The position numbers and the translations under genes are program-made. Below the pieces are notes generated by a model that was not told where the DNA came from, ran no database searches, and saw only the letters and a program-made list of their open reading frames with translations. Below are positions 25,361 through 35,297 of a DNA stretch of 64,000 nucleotides, one piece after another. Positions within the stretch are counted from its first letter, which is position 1. The number at the start of each line of letters is the position of its first letter. The DNA comes from Pseudomonas sp. stari2 (GTDB lineage Bacteria; Pseudomonadota; Gammaproteobacteria; Pseudomonadales; Pseudomonadaceae): the NCBI RefSeq assembly GCF_040760005.1, contig NZ_CP099760.1, positions 4,867,501 to 4,931,500 on the forward strand, in the 5' to 3' direction.

Positions 25361-25876
25361 ATGACCAAACAAAACGCCTTTACTCGGGAAGACCTGCTGC
25401 GCTGCAGTCGCGGTGAGCTGTTCGGCCCAGGTAACGCGCAACTGCCCGCCCCGAACATGCTGATGGTGGATCGCATCACCCTGATCAGCGAAGAAGGCGG
25501 CAAGTACGGCAAAGGTGAATTGGTCGCCGAGCTGGATATCAACCCTGACCTGTGGTTCTTCGCTTGCCACTTCGAGGGTGATCCGGTGATGCCGGGCTGC
25601 CTGGGTCTGGACGCCATGTGGCAACTGGTCGGTTTCTTCCTGGGCTGGCAAGGCCTGCCGGGCCGCGGCCGTGCGCTGGGTTCGGGCGAAGTGAAGTTCT
25701 TCGGACAGGTCCTGCCGACCGCCAAGAAAGTCACCTACAACATTCATATCAAGCGCGTCCTCAAAGGCAAGCTGAACCTGGCCATCGCCGACGGTTCGGT
25801 GACTGTCGACGGTCGCGAAATCTACACCGCCGAAGGCCTTCGCGTCGGCGTGTTCACCTCCACTGACAACTTCTAA
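25361..25876 (+). CDS. fabA: 3-hydroxydecanoyl-ACP dehydratase/isomerase
   Basis: Dehydrates 3-hydroxydecanoyl-ACP and isomerises the product to cis-3-decenoyl-ACP, the branch point to unsaturated fatty acids. The 171-residue length is standard. The catalytic histidine lies in [24 protein letters not shown] (about residues 64-87). GAGGAG lies seven bases before ATG 25361. fabB follows after 11 bp, so they form the usual fabAB operon. Confidence 0.98.
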   Translation: MTKQNAFTREDLLRCSRGELFGPGNAQLPAPNMLMVDRITLISEEGGKYGKGELVAELDINPDLWFFACHFEGDPVMPGCLGLDAMWQLVGFFLGWQGLPGRGRALGSGEVKFFGQVLPTAKKVTYNIHIKRVLKGKLNLAIADGSVTVDGREIYTAEGLRVGVFTSTDNF

Positions 25877-25887
25877 GGGTTATTCGC

Positions 25888-27108
25888 ATGCGCCGCGTCG
25901 TTATCACTGGTCTGGGCATTGTTTCGTGCCTGGGCAATGACAAAGAGACCGTCTCCGCTAACCTGCGTGCAAGCCGCCCTGGCATCCGGTTCAACCCGGA
26001 ATACGCCGAAATGGGTCTGCGTAGCCAGGTTTCCGGCTCCATCGACCTCAACCTTGAAGAACTGATCGATCGCAAGATCTATCGCTTCGTCGGCCACGCA
26101 GCGGCTTACGCCTACCTGGCCATGAAAGACGCCATCACCGATTCCGGTCTGACCGAAGAGCAGGTATCCAACCCGCGTACCGGCCTGATCGCAGGTTCCG
26201 GCGGCGCTTCGACCCTGAACCAGATGGAAGCGCTGGACATCCTGCGCGAGAAAGGCGTCAAGCGCGTCGGCCCATACCGCGTAACGCGGACCATGAGCAG
26301 CACCGTTTCGGCGTGCCTGGCCACTCCGTTCAAGATCAAGGGCCTGAACTACTCCATCGCGTCTGCCTGCGCCACCAGTGCTCACTGCATCGGTACCGCC
26401 ATGGAACAGATCCAGATGGGCAAGCAGGACATCGTGTTCGCCGGTGGCGGTGAAGAGGAGCACTGGAGCCAGTCGTTCCTGTTCGACGCAATGGGCGCCC
26501 TGTCCAGCAAGCGCAACGACACCCCGGAAAAAGCCTCCCGTGCCTACGATGCCGACCGTGACGGTTTCGTCATCGCCGGTGGTGGCGGCATGGTCGTGGT
26601 CGAGGAGCTGGAACACGCTCTGGCCCGTGGCGCGAAGATCTACGCGGAAATCGTTGGCTACGGCGCGACGTCCGACGGCTACGACATGGTGGCTCCAAGC
26701 GGCGAAGGCGCCATCCGCTGCATGCAGCAGGCGCTGTCCACCGTCGATACCCCGATCGACTACCTGAACACCCACGGTACTTCGACTCCGGTCGGCGACG
26801 TCGCAGAAATGAAAGGTGTGCGTGAAGTGTTCGGCGACAAGGCCCCGGCCATCAGCTCCACCAAGAGCCTGTCGGGTCACTCCCTGGGCGCCGCCGGCGT
26901 GCACGAAGCGATTTACTGCATGCTGATGATGGAAGGCAACTTCATCGCCGGTTCCGCCAACATCGACGAACTGGACCCAGAAGTGGCCGATCTGCCGGTG
27001 CTGACCAAGACCCGCGAGAACGCCACCATCAACACCGTGATGAGCAACAGCTTCGGCTTCGGTGGCACCAATGCCACCCTCGTCCTGAAGCGCTGGGAAG
27101 GCAAGTAA
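25888..27108 (+). CDS. fabB: 3-oxoacyl-ACP synthase I
   Basis: Elongates cis-3-decenoyl-ACP and other acyl-ACPs. The 406-residue enzyme carries the catalytic cysteine in SACATSAHC (about residue 163), the first histidine in [11 protein letters not shown] (about 298) and the second in [11 protein letters not shown] (about 333). SFGFGGTN near the C terminus is the glycine-rich loop. It is followed by a strong terminator. Confidence 0.98.
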   Translation: MRRVVITGLGIVSCLGNDKETVSANLRASRPGIRFNPEYAEMGLRSQVSGSIDLNLEELIDRKIYRFVGHAAAYAYLAMKDAITDSGLTEEQVSNPRTGLIAGSGGASTLNQMEALDILREKGVKRVGPYRVTRTMSSTVSACLATPFKIKGLNYSIASACATSAHCIGTAMEQIQMGKQDIVFAGGGEEEHWSQSFLFDAMGALSSKRNDTPEKASRAYDADRDGFVIAGGGGMVVVEELEHALARGAKIYAEIVGYGATSDGYDMVAPSGEGAIRCMQQALSTVDTPIDYLNTHGTSTPVGDVAEMKGVREVFGDKAPAISSTKSLSGHSLGAAGVHEAIYCMLMMEGNFIAGSANIDELDPEVADLPVLTKTRENATINTVMSNSFGFGGTNATLVLKRWEGK

Positions 27109-27132
27109 TTCCCTTGCGCTGAGCCGCACACG

Positions 27133-27165
27133 AAAACGCCCCGACTGGTTCGGGGCGTTTTTTTT
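27133..27165 (+). terminator. Rho-independent terminator of fabAB
   Basis: A 10-bp stem (AACGCCCCGA/TCGGGGCGTT) with a CTGGT loop is followed by a run of eight or more T residues. Confidence 0.93.
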
Positions 27166-27384
27166 CGCCTGGAGAAAGGCATTTTCAGCGGCGCCAAGAT
27201 GAAACGTTTGTCATGCAACTTACCGTCCTGCGACTGAATGTCGCGGTTTATGCGGGCTCCAGCGCTGTTGCAGATTTCGCAAGAATAGATTGCACAAATC
27301 AGGCGTTTACTTAGCAGGCTAACAAATTCTATAAAAGAGGCCTGCACACGCCTTGCTGCAGATAACAGAGATTGGAGCTAGCAG

Positions 27385-27573
27385 ATGACTGTAAAAGTAA
27401 CTGAACGCGACGATTCACACATGTCCCATGAAGGCGTAGCCGCCGGCGTACGGATCTGGGATGTGCATCAACAAGACTTGCTGGTCGGCATGTTCCACAA
27501 CGAGATCGACGCCCACAACTACAAGGCCGAACTGGAACTGCAAGAACGCCAGCGGGATCTGAAATCCGCCTGA
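27385..27573 (+). CDS. Small conserved hypothetical protein
   Basis: A 62-residue acidic protein starting MTVKVTERDDSHMSHEGVAA. GGAG lies about nine bases before the ATG, the third positions are GC-rich, and a strong terminator follows, so it looks like a real gene. It has no cysteine, signal peptide or membrane segment. The C-terminal half (HNEIDAHNYKAELELQERQRDL) should be helical. The function is unknown. The 276-bp region before it holds the fabB terminator and nothing else I can name. Confidence 0.75.
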   Translation: MTVKVTERDDSHMSHEGVAAGVRIWDVHQQDLLVGMFHNEIDAHNYKAELELQERQRDLKSA

Positions 27574-27594
27574 ATCAAAAACCACAGCATTGAA

Positions 27595-27629
27595 AACGAC
27601 AAACCCCGCGATGAGCGGGGTTTGTCGTT
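27595..27629. terminator. Bidirectional terminator between convergent genes
   Basis: A 15-bp perfect stem (27595-27609 with 27615-27629) closes a GATGA loop. It contains ACCCCGC/GCGGGGT flanked by A and T runs, so it can stop the small gene on the plus strand and DUF2058 on the minus strand. Confidence 0.85.
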
Positions 27630-27671
27630 GTTGGGTGCTTCAAGGGCGCTTCGCAGCCCGGTGAAACCCGC

Positions 27672-28214
27672 TTACCACATCAGATCATCCGGGATCACAT
27701 AGGCCGCGTACGGATCGTCCTCGGCATTGACCTCTTCGACCTTCTCGTTGAGCTGCACGATGCGCTGTGGATCGCGCTCCTGAATCTTCAGGGCCGCCTC
27801 ACGAGGAATCACTTCGTAGCCGCCGGCATGGTGCACGATCGCCAGCGAACCGCTGCTGAGCTTGTTGCGCATCAGCGTGTTGACGGAAATGCGCTTGACC
27901 TTCTTGTCGTCGACGAAGTTGTAGTAGTCCTCGGTGGTCAGCTTCGGCAGACGCGAGACTTCGATCAACTGCTTGACCTGCGCCGCACGAGCCTTGGCTT
28001 CAGCCTTCTCCTGCTGCTGACGGTTCAGCTCCTGGTCGCGCTTGACCTTCTCGGCCATGGCTTCCTGGGCAGCACGCTGCTGGGAGTCGTCCAGTTCGAT
28101 CTGGCCTTTGTGGGCCAGACGCTGCTGTTTCTGTTTGTCTTTGCTGACCTGTTTGGCCTGCTTTTGGTTGACCAGTCCTGCCTTGAGCAACTGATCGCGA
28201 AGGGAAAGGCTCAT
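27672..28214 (-). CDS. DUF2058 (YaiL-type) nucleic-acid-associated protein
   Basis: A 180-residue basic protein. Residues 1-100 are a lysine/glutamine/alanine-rich helix (KDKQKQQRLAHKG … NRQQQEKAEAKARAAQ). The C-terminal half has the conserved TEDYYNFVDDKKVKRISVN and HHAGGYEVIP motifs of the DUF2058 family, named for YaiL of E. coli. The biochemical role is not established. It lies 26 bases downstream of mazG on the same strand, so probably in the relA-mazG transcript. Confidence 0.9.
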   Translation of the reverse strand: MSLSLRDQLLKAGLVNQKQAKQVSKDKQKQQRLAHKGQIELDDSQQRAAQEAMAEKVKRDQELNRQQQEKAEAKARAAQVKQLIEVSRLPKLTTEDYYNFVDDKKVKRISVNTLMRNKLSSGSLAIVHHAGGYEVIPREAALKIQERDPQRIVQLNEKVEEVNAEDDPYAAYVIPDDLMW

Positions 28215-28240
28215 TGATGCTTACTCACTTGGGCAACGGC

Positions 28241-29083
28241 TCAGCCGCAGCTGGGCAAATTCTTTTCCTGACGTTTGGCTTCGCCCCACAGGGCGTCCAA
28301 CTCTTCGAGGGTGCAATCTTCCATGGGTCGGTGGGTGTCGCGCAATGCCTGTTCGATAAAACGGAAACGTCGCTCGAACTTGGCGTTGGCGCCACGCAAT
28401 GCGGTTTCCGGATCGACCTTCAGATGCCGGGCCAGATTGACCACGGAAAACAGCAGGTCACCGATCTCGTCGGCCACCGCTTGCGGGTCATTCTCAGACA
28501 TGGCTTCGAGCACTTCATCAAGCTCTTCACGGACCTTGTCCAGCACCGGCAACGCATCCGGCCAATCGAAACCGACCTGCCCTGCGCGCTTCTGCAACTT
28601 GGCCGAGCGGGACAGTGCCGGCAATGCGGCGGGAACATCGTCGAGCAGCGACAGTTGCTGCGGCTCGGCGGATTTCTCGGCACGCTCTTCGGCCTTGATC
28701 TCCTCCCAGCGCTGCTTGACCTGCTCTTCGTTCAGGCGCGGCACGTCCAGCGGCGCATACAGATCGCCGGTGGGGAATACATGCGGATGACGACGAATCA
28801 GCTTGCGGGTAATGCTGTCGACCACGCCGGCAAATTCGAACCGCCCCTCTTCCCGCGCCAGCTGGCTGTAATACACCACCTGAAACAGCAGATCGCCCAA
28901 CTCGCCCTGCAAGTGGTCGAAGTCGCCGCGCTCGATGGCGTCAGCGACTTCGTAGGCCTCTTCAAGGGTGTGCGGGACGATGGTCGCGTAAGTCTGCTTG
29001 ATGTCCCACGGGCAACCGTACTGCGGATCCCGCAGACGGTTCATCAGGTGCAACAGGTCTTCAAGGCTATAGGTCGGTTTCAT
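28241..29083 (-). CDS. mazG: Nucleoside triphosphate pyrophosphohydrolase
   Basis: Hydrolyses NTPs to NMP and pyrophosphate. The 280-residue protein carries two MazG domains: the first with CPWDIKQTYATI and EEAYEVADAIERGD (residues about 24-55), the second with VREELDEVLEA and EIGDLLFSVVNLARH (about 183-220), each supplying the EExxE…D metal site. The start overlaps the relA stop (ATGA), which couples the two. MazG can lower (p)ppGpp-linked stress in E. coli, so the pairing with relA is functionally coherent. Confidence 0.95.
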   Translation of the reverse strand: MKPTYSLEDLLHLMNRLRDPQYGCPWDIKQTYATIVPHTLEEAYEVADAIERGDFDHLQGELGDLLFQVVYYSQLAREEGRFEFAGVVDSITRKLIRRHPHVFPTGDLYAPLDVPRLNEEQVKQRWEEIKAEERAEKSAEPQQLSLLDDVPAALPALSRSAKLQKRAGQVGFDWPDALPVLDKVREELDEVLEAMSENDPQAVADEIGDLLFSVVNLARHLKVDPETALRGANAKFERRFRFIEQALRDTHRPMEDCTLEELDALWGEAKRQEKNLPSCG

Positions 29084-31323
29084 GGAGTCCGGTTACGCCG
29101 CGTCTCGATGATGTTCGGCAATTGGGAAATCCGCCCCAGCAACCGGCCCAGTGCGTCCAGTCCCGGGATCTCGATGGTCAGGGACATCAGTGCGGTGTTG
29201 TCCTCCTTGTTCGAGCGGGTGTTGACCGCCAGCACGTTGATCCGCTCGTTGAGCAGCACCTGCGAGACGTCACGCAGCAGACCGGAACGGTCGTAGGCGC
29301 GGATGACGATGTCCACCGGGTAGGTGAGCACCGGCACCGGGCCCCAGCTGACCTGGATGATCCGCTCCGGCTCGCGCCCGGCCAGTTGCAGTACCGAGGC
29401 ACAGTCCTGACGGTGAATGCTCACGCCACGGCCCTGGGTGATGTAACCGACGATCGCATCGCCCGGCAACGGTTGGCAGCAGCCGGCCATCTGGGTCATC
29501 AGGTTGCCGACGCCCTGGATCTGGATGTCGCCGCGCTTGCCCGGCTTGTAGCCAGTGGCCTTGCGTGGAATCAGCTCCAGCTGTTCGTTGCCGCGCTCCG
29601 GCTCGACCAGTTGCTGCGCCAGGTTGACCAGTTGCGCCAGACGCAGGTCGCCGGCCCCGAGGGCGGCGAACATGTCTTCGGCGGTTTTCATGTTGGCCTT
29701 GTCGGCCAGCTTGTCGAAATCCACCGCCGGCAGACCGAGGCGAGTGAGTTCACGCTCGATCAGGGTCTTGCCCGCCGCGACGTTCTGGTCGCGAGCCTGC
29801 AGCTTGAACCAGTGAACGATCTTCGCCCGCGCCCGCGATGTGGTGACGTAACCGAGGTTCGAGTTCAGCCAGTCACGGCTCGGCGTGCCGTGCTTGCTGG
29901 TGATGATCTCGACCTGCTCGCCGGTCTGCAGGCTGTAGTTGAGCGGTACGATACGCCCGTTGATCTTCGCACCACGGCAGTTGTGACCGATTTCGGTGTG
30001 CACCCGGTAGGCGAAGTCCAGCGGCGTCGCGCCCTTCGGCAAGTCGATGGCGTGACCGTCCGGGGTGAAGATGTAGACCCGGTCCGGTTCGATATCGACC
30101 CGCAGCTGTTCAGCGAGGCCACCGATGTCGCCCAGCTCTTCGTGCCACTCGAGCACCTGACGCAGCCAGGAGATTTTCTCTTCGTAGTGATTGGAGCCGG
30201 ATTTGACGTCGGTGCCCTTGTAGCGCCAGTGCGCGCAGACGCCGAGCTCGGCTTCTTCGTGCATCGAATGCGTACGAATCTGGACTTCCAGCACCTTGCC
30301 TTCCGGCCCGATCACCGCCGTGTGCAGCGAGCGGTAGCCGTTCTCTTTCGGGTTGGCGATGTAGTCGTCGAACTCTTTCGGGATGTGCCGCCACAGGGTG
30401 TGGACAATGCCGAGCGCGGTGTAGCAGTCGCGCATTTCCGGCACCAGCACCCGCACCGCACGAACGTCGTAGATCTGGCTGAACTCCAGACCCTTGCGCT
30501 GCATTTTGCGCCAGATCGAATAGATATGTTTGGCCCGGCCGCTGATGTCGGCGTCGACGCCGGTGGCCTGCAATTCGTCCTTGAGCTGGGTCATCACGTC
30601 AGCGATGAAACGCTCACGGTCGAGCCGCCGCTCGTGCAGCAACTTGGCAATCTGTTTGTATTGGTCGGGTTCCAGGTAACGGAAGGACAAGTCCTCCAAT
30701 TCCCACTTGATATGGCCAATGCCGAGTCGGTGGGCGAGCGGTGCATAGATGTCGAAGACTTCCCGCGCAACCCGGTTGCGCTTTTCGTCGTCGGCGGTTT
30801 TCACCGCGCGGATCGCACAGGTACGTTCGGCGAGTTTGATCAGCGCGACGCGTACGTCGTCGACCATCGCCACCAGCATCTTGCGCAGGTTTTCCACCTG
30901 GCCCTGGGTACCCATCACCATCGACTGGCGCGGGCTGAGGCTGGCGCTGATCGCGGCCATGCGCTGCACGCCATCAATCAGTTTGGCGACCACCGGGCCG
31001 AAGCGCTGGCTGACCGCTGACAGTTCGATCTGGCCTTCGCGCACGCCACGGTAAAGCACCGCCGCGACCAGCGAATCCTGATCGAGCTTGAGGTCGGCGA
31101 GAATCTCCGCGATCTCGAGGCCGGTGCTGAAGCTGCCGCTGCCTTCGGACCAGAGATTCTTCGCCGCGTTGGACTGTTGCTCGGCCTGTCGAGCGTACTC
31201 ACAGGCCTCCTTCAAGGCTTCGCGATCCAGTGCCAGATCGACACTGACCGCATGATCGAGCCAAGCCTCGAGATTGATACTGCCGTCGGTGTTGATCGGC
31301 TGGTGTGCTCTCACCTGTACCAT
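29080..31323 (-). CDS. relA: GTP pyrophosphokinase (ppGpp synthetase)
   Basis: The ribosome-associated stringent-response enzyme that makes (p)ppGpp. The 747-residue protein has an N-terminal HD-like region in which the hydrolase HD pair is absent, the synthetase domain with YRSLHTAVIGPEGKVLEVQIRT (about residues 330-352), a TGS domain (VYIFTPDGHAIDLPKGATPLDFAYRVHTEIGH), a zinc-finger/CC region with GCCQPLPGDAIVGYITQGRGVSIHRQDC, and a C-terminal ACT domain. That layout fits RelA rather than SpoT. mazG and DUF2058 follow on the same strand. Confidence 0.97.
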   Translation of the reverse strand: MVQVRAHQPINTDGSINLEAWLDHAVSVDLALDREALKEACEYARQAEQQSNAAKNLWSEGSGSFSTGLEIAEILADLKLDQDSLVAAVLYRGVREGQIELSAVSQRFGPVVAKLIDGVQRMAAISASLSPRQSMVMGTQGQVENLRKMLVAMVDDVRVALIKLAERTCAIRAVKTADDEKRNRVAREVFDIYAPLAHRLGIGHIKWELEDLSFRYLEPDQYKQIAKLLHERRLDRERFIADVMTQLKDELQATGVDADISGRAKHIYSIWRKMQRKGLEFSQIYDVRAVRVLVPEMRDCYTALGIVHTLWRHIPKEFDDYIANPKENGYRSLHTAVIGPEGKVLEVQIRTHSMHEEAELGVCAHWRYKGTDVKSGSNHYEEKISWLRQVLEWHEELGDIGGLAEQLRVDIEPDRVYIFTPDGHAIDLPKGATPLDFAYRVHTEIGHNCRGAKINGRIVPLNYSLQTGEQVEIITSKHGTPSRDWLNSNLGYVTTSRARAKIVHWFKLQARDQNVAAGKTLIERELTRLGLPAVDFDKLADKANMKTAEDMFAALGAGDLRLAQLVNLAQQLVEPERGNEQLELIPRKATGYKPGKRGDIQIQGVGNLMTQMAGCCQPLPGDAIVGYITQGRGVSIHRQDCASVLQLAGREPERIIQVSWGPVPVLTYPVDIVIRAYDRSGLLRDVSQVLLNERINVLAVNTRSNKEDNTALMSLTIEIPGLDALGRLLGRISQLPNIIETRRNRTP

Positions 31324-31447
31324 CTTGCTTTACCTTCCCTACGACGCAGACTCAATGCGTCAAATCACTGACCTTGATTGCCCGTCCGCACTCGCGGGGC
31401 TAAGACGAGTGCTGCACGGACCGATCAGTCGGATCAGACGAGCCATC

Positions 31448-32800
31448 CTAGCTCGCTTCAAATAACGCCATGGCCTCGACATGTGCCGTCTGAGGAAACA
31501 TATCGAGAATCCCGGCACGTTTTAACCGGTAGCCCTGCTTGATCAATTCGACCGTATCGCGCGCCAGAGTTGCAGGGTTGCACGACACATACACCAACCG
31601 CTCGGCACCCAGGGTCGCGAGCTTGCGCACTACCTCGAAAGCACCGTCACGCGGTGGGTCCAAGAGTACCGCAGAAAAGCCGTTTCCGATCCATTCGGCA
31701 TCGGTCAAAGGCTGGGATAAATCGGCCTGAAAAAACTTTGTGTTATGCAAATTGTTACTGGCAGCGTTGGCGGCGGCGCGATCGACCATGGTCTGCACGC
31801 CTTCGACCGCCACCACTTCGCGCACGGTTTTGGCCAGCGGCAAGGCAAAGTTGCCGAGACCACAGAACAGGTCGAGCACGCGCTCATCGGCGGTCGGTTT
31901 CAACCAGTCCAGCGCCTGGGCGACCATGGCCTCGTTGACCCTGGCATTGACCTGAATGAAATCCCCCGGCCGCCAGGCCAGCTCCAGACCCCACTGTTCC
32001 AGGCGATAGCCCAGCGACTGCGTAGTATCGACCGGTTGCGGCCCGTCTTCGCCGTGCAGCCACAACTGCGCCTGATGGAATGCGCAAAAATCCGTGAGGA
32101 TCATCAGGTCGGCCTCGGACAGCGGCGCCATGTGACGCAGCAGAACGGCCAGGGACGAGCCACTGAATAATTCCACATGACCCAGCGCCTGAGGTTTGCT
32201 CAGGCGACGGAGCATCTCCGGCAAACGGGTCATGATCGGTTGCAAGGGCTGTACCAGCACCGGGCATTCGCTGATTGCCACAATGTCCTGGCTGCCAGCA
32301 GCGCGGAAACCGACTTCGAGCGTTTTGGCCTTGCTGTCCCAGCGCACGGCAATCCGGGCACGGCGACGGTAGCCGAACTCCGGGCCGGTCAACGGTGCAG
32401 CCCACTCTTCAGGCTCGACACCGGCAACTCGTGACAGCTGCTCGGCAAGCATGCGCTGTTTCAGGGCAAGCTGTTCGTCGTGGGGCAAATGCTGGACGCT
32501 GCAACCGCCGCAGCGACCGGCGTGCTGACAAGCTGCGGGGCGGCGTAATTCGCTGGCGGTGAACACACGCTCGGTGCGCGCCTCGACCACTTTGCCGTGG
32601 GCGCCAAGCACCCGCGCCTCGACCTCTTCACCGGCAAGGGCGCCGAGGACGAACCAGGTCTTGCCTTCAAAAAACGCGATACCGCGACCGTCATTGGCCA
32701 GGCGCTCGATCTTCAAGCGCTGCTTTTTGCCGGTCGGGAGTTGCGGGGCCTTGCTGCCGCCGGTGGGCTGGAAGCGCAGGCCTCTCTCGTGCTTGGCCAT
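31448..32800 (-). CDS. rlmD: 23S rRNA (uracil-1939 C5)-methyltransferase
   Basis: SAM-dependent methylation of 23S rRNA U1939. The 450-residue protein has an N-terminal TRAM domain (about residues 25-80), the iron-sulfur cysteines in [15 protein letters not shown] (about 90-104), the SAM motif [26 protein letters not shown], and the nucleophile in [12 protein letters not shown]. The ATG shares one base with the cysM stop (TGATG), so cysM and rlmD are coupled. The 124 bp between relA and rlmD show no gene. Confidence 0.96.
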   Translation of the reverse strand: MAKHERGLRFQPTGGSKAPQLPTGKKQRLKIERLANDGRGIAFFEGKTWFVLGALAGEEVEARVLGAHGKVVEARTERVFTASELRRPAACQHAGRCGGCSVQHLPHDEQLALKQRMLAEQLSRVAGVEPEEWAAPLTGPEFGYRRRARIAVRWDSKAKTLEVGFRAAGSQDIVAISECPVLVQPLQPIMTRLPEMLRRLSKPQALGHVELFSGSSLAVLLRHMAPLSEADLMILTDFCAFHQAQLWLHGEDGPQPVDTTQSLGYRLEQWGLELAWRPGDFIQVNARVNEAMVAQALDWLKPTADERVLDLFCGLGNFALPLAKTVREVVAVEGVQTMVDRAAANAASNNLHNTKFFQADLSQPLTDAEWIGNGFSAVLLDPPRDGAFEVVRKLATLGAERLVYVSCNPATLARDTVELIKQGYRLKRAGILDMFPQTAHVEAMALFEAS

Positions 32801-33702
32801 CAGTTGGGCGCGTCGAAAATGCCGGTCGACAGGTATCGGTCGCCACGGTCACAGATGATCGCAACGATCACCGCGTTTTCAACTTCTTTGGACAGGCGCA
32901 GCATCGCTGCCACCGCACCGCCCGAGGACACGCCGCAGAATATGCCTTCTTCGCGGGCCAGACGGCGGGTGACGTCTTCGGCTTCGCTTTGTGCCATGTC
33001 GACGATGCGGTCGACGCGGTCGGCCTGATAAATCTTTGGCAGGTATTCCTGCGGCCAGCGGCGGATGCCAGGAATAGCCGAGCCTTCCATCGGTTGCAGG
33101 CCGATGATCTGCACGTTGTCGTTCTGCTCCTTGAGGTAACGCGACACACCCATGATGGTGCCGGTGGTGCCCATGGAGCTGACGAAATGGGTGATGGAGC
33201 CCTGGGTCTGACGCCAGATTTCCGGACCGGTGGTGGTGTAGTGCGCTTCAGGGTTGTCGCCGTTGGCGAACTGATCCAGCACCTTGCCACGGCCTTCGGC
33301 TTCCATCCTCTGGGCGAGATCGCGAGCGCCTTCCATGCCCTCTTCCTGGCTGACCAGAATCAGCTCCGCGCCATAGGCAGTCATCGCCGCTTTACGCTCG
33401 GCGCTGGAGTTGTCCGGCATGATCAGGATCATCTTGTAACCCTTGATCGCGGCAGCCATCGCCAGGGCGATCCCGGTGTTGCCCGAGGTCGCTTCGATCA
33501 GCGTATCGCCGGCGTGGATCTGCCCGCGCAACTCGGCACGGGTGATCATCGACAGCGCCGGACGATCCTTCACCGAACCCGCAGGGTTGTTCCCTTCGAG
33601 CTTGAGCAATAGGGTGTTGCTGGTGACACCGGGCAGGCGCTGCAAACGCACCAGCGGCGTGTTGCCGACGCAATCGGCGATGGTTGGGTACTGCAAGGTC
33701 AT
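32800..33702 (-). CDS. cysM: Cysteine synthase B
   Basis: PLP enzyme making cysteine from O-acetylserine and sulfide or thiosulfate. 300 residues. The Schiff-base lysine is in [11 protein letters not shown] (about residue 40), the substrate loop is TSGNTGIA, and the phosphate-binding loop GTTGTIMG. The [12 protein letters not shown] ending is typical of CysM rather than CysK. The ATG at 33702 gives the family N terminus MTLQYPTI; the frame to 33741 is not used. Confidence 0.95.
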   Translation of the reverse strand: MTLQYPTIADCVGNTPLVRLQRLPGVTSNTLLLKLEGNNPAGSVKDRPALSMITRAELRGQIHAGDTLIEATSGNTGIALAMAAAIKGYKMILIMPDNSSAERKAAMTAYGAELILVSQEEGMEGARDLAQRMEAEGRGKVLDQFANGDNPEAHYTTTGPEIWRQTQGSITHFVSSMGTTGTIMGVSRYLKEQNDNVQIIGLQPMEGSAIPGIRRWPQEYLPKIYQADRVDRIVDMAQSEAEDVTRRLAREEGIFCGVSSGGAVAAMLRLSKEVENAVIVAIICDRGDRYLSTGIFDAPN

Positions 33703-33805
33703 GGCGTTTTTCACAATCCGGACAGCGGGGGGGCCTATCATACCGGCAAACCTGCGCGGCCCATATCACGCAAAGTGTGGTGCTTATGGTTTCTTGGAAT
33801 AAGCA

Positions 33806-33860
33806 GTAAAAGTCGCGCCAGTGGTGCGACTTTTAAACGAGTGTCAGCAGCGCTGACACT
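33806..33860 (-). terminator. Tandem hairpins downstream of the PirS-like kinase gene
   Basis: AGTGTCAGC/GCTGACACT (33840-33860, three-base loop) is followed by a second hairpin, AAAAGTCGC/GCGACTTTT (33808-33834). On the minus strand the second ends in TTTTACTGC. Together they should stop transcripts of the two-component operon before cysM. Confidence 0.75.
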
Positions 33861-33872
33861 TTCTTGTGCTAT

Positions 33873-35297
33873 TCACACAACCTGCGGGCGACACATATCC
33901 CCGGCAGTAACTGGCTTGCCAGCGAAGGCGTCGGGAGTGACGGCACTGTCATCCGCCACTAACCGCAAATTCAATCGCAATCCCGACTGGCCGTTCTCGG
34001 CCCACAGGGTCCCGCCCTGCCGCTGCACCGCATTCCTCGCAATGCTCAGCCCCAGACCGAATCCACCATCCCCCGGACGCGAACCGTCGAGTCGGGTGAA
34101 CGGCGAGAAGATTCGCTCCAGATTCGCCTCGGCCACGCCACCGCCCTCGTCTTCCAGCCATAGATGCCAGTAGTCCCCGTCACGTCGGCCATCCAGTCGC
34201 ACGATGCCGCCCGGTGGCGAATGACGGATTGCGTTGCGCAGGATGTTTTCCAGCGCCTGGGCCAAGGTGTTGAGATTGCCGCGCACCCAGCACGATGCGT
34301 CCACCGCACATTGCAATTTCCCTTCCGGACAGCAACTTTCGTAACAGGCGTTTTCCGTGAGCATCTCCCACAAGGCCTGGATCTGGATCGCCTCGTCCGG
34401 CAATGGTGCACGTTCAGTTTCGAGCCAGGCCAGTTGCAGGGTGTCTTCGACCAGCCGCTGCATGCCATCGACTTCGCGGCCAATGCGTTCGCGCAATGGC
34501 AACAGACCCTGTTCGCTTTCGCTGGCCACCCGCAGGCGACTCAAGGGGGTGCGCAGTTCGTGGGACAGGTCGCGCAACAATTGCTGTTGCAGGGCGATGG
34601 TCGATTGCAGGCGTTCGGACATCGAGTCAAAGGCACGGGCCAGTTCGCCGAGTTCGTCCGGGCGCTGGGTAATGCCACTCGACAGGCGCACATTCAATTG
34701 ATCGGCACGCCACGCATTGGCCTGCTCGCGCAGGTTGTTGAGCGGCACCACCAGCAAGCGATACAGGCCAACACACAGCAACAGGGTGAACAGGCCGGGA
34801 ATCACCCCGTTGGTGATCACCCGCCAGAACACTCGATATTTGCCCGGCAGAAACCTCTCGGGCAACTCGATGACCAGGCTGCCAGCGGCCGGCTCTGTCG
34901 GGAACGGAACACGCAGCCATGGCCGGCCCTTTTTATGAATCGGCCAATCAAGTCCACGCAAAAAAGTCAGGTGCTGGATTTCCTTTTCGTTCAGCGAATC
35001 GCTGCTCAGCGACTGCAAGTTGCCGTCGATCACACCGACCCAACCGGCTTCGCGCAATTCCATGCTCTGCAACCAACGGTCCACGCCATCACGTCGATCG
35101 CGCCGCCATGCTTCTTCGGCTTCGGTGGCATAACGGGTGAGCGTGCCGCGAGCCTCGTCGGAGAGGAACTGATTGCGTTCCTCCATATAACGGCCCCAGG
35201 ACCAACTCAGCCAGATCATCAGCAGACAGAAGGCCACCAGCAGGCAGGCCAGCTTCCAGAACAGTGAATGCCGGCCCGGCAGGTCAGACACCTTCAT
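33873..35297 (-). CDS. Sensor histidine kinase (PirS-like position)
   Basis: A 474-residue membrane kinase. TM1 is about residues 14-34, the periplasmic domain about 35-160, TM2 about 163-183, then HAMP, HisKA with RDLSHELRTPLSRLRV, and HATPase with NILRNAIRHS, EDEGGGV and GFGLGLS. Five cysteines at residues 318, 322, 323, 330 and 336 sit between the HisKA helix and the N box, an unusual cluster. In PAO1 the kinase next to cysM and gacS is PirS, which regulates the ferric enterobactin receptor PirA. Here no pirA lies between it and cysM, so the orthology is positional. It overlaps the regulator gene by 14 bp. Confidence 0.85.
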   Translation of the reverse strand: MKVSDLPGRHSLFWKLACLLVAFCLLMIWLSWSWGRYMEERNQFLSDEARGTLTRYATEAEEAWRRDRRDGVDRWLQSMELREAGWVGVIDGNLQSLSSDSLNEKEIQHLTFLRGLDWPIHKKGRPWLRVPFPTEPAAGSLVIELPERFLPGKYRVFWRVITNGVIPGLFTLLLCVGLYRLLVVPLNNLREQANAWRADQLNVRLSSGITQRPDELGELARAFDSMSERLQSTIALQQQLLRDLSHELRTPLSRLRVASESEQGLLPLRERIGREVDGMQRLVEDTLQLAWLETERAPLPDEAIQIQALWEMLTENACYESCCPEGKLQCAVDASCWVRGNLNTLAQALENILRNAIRHSPPGGIVRLDGRRDGDYWHLWLEDEGGGVAEANLERIFSPFTRLDGSRPGDGGFGLGLSIARNAVQRQGGTLWAENGQSGLRLNLRLVADDSAVTPDAFAGKPVTAGDMCRPQVV

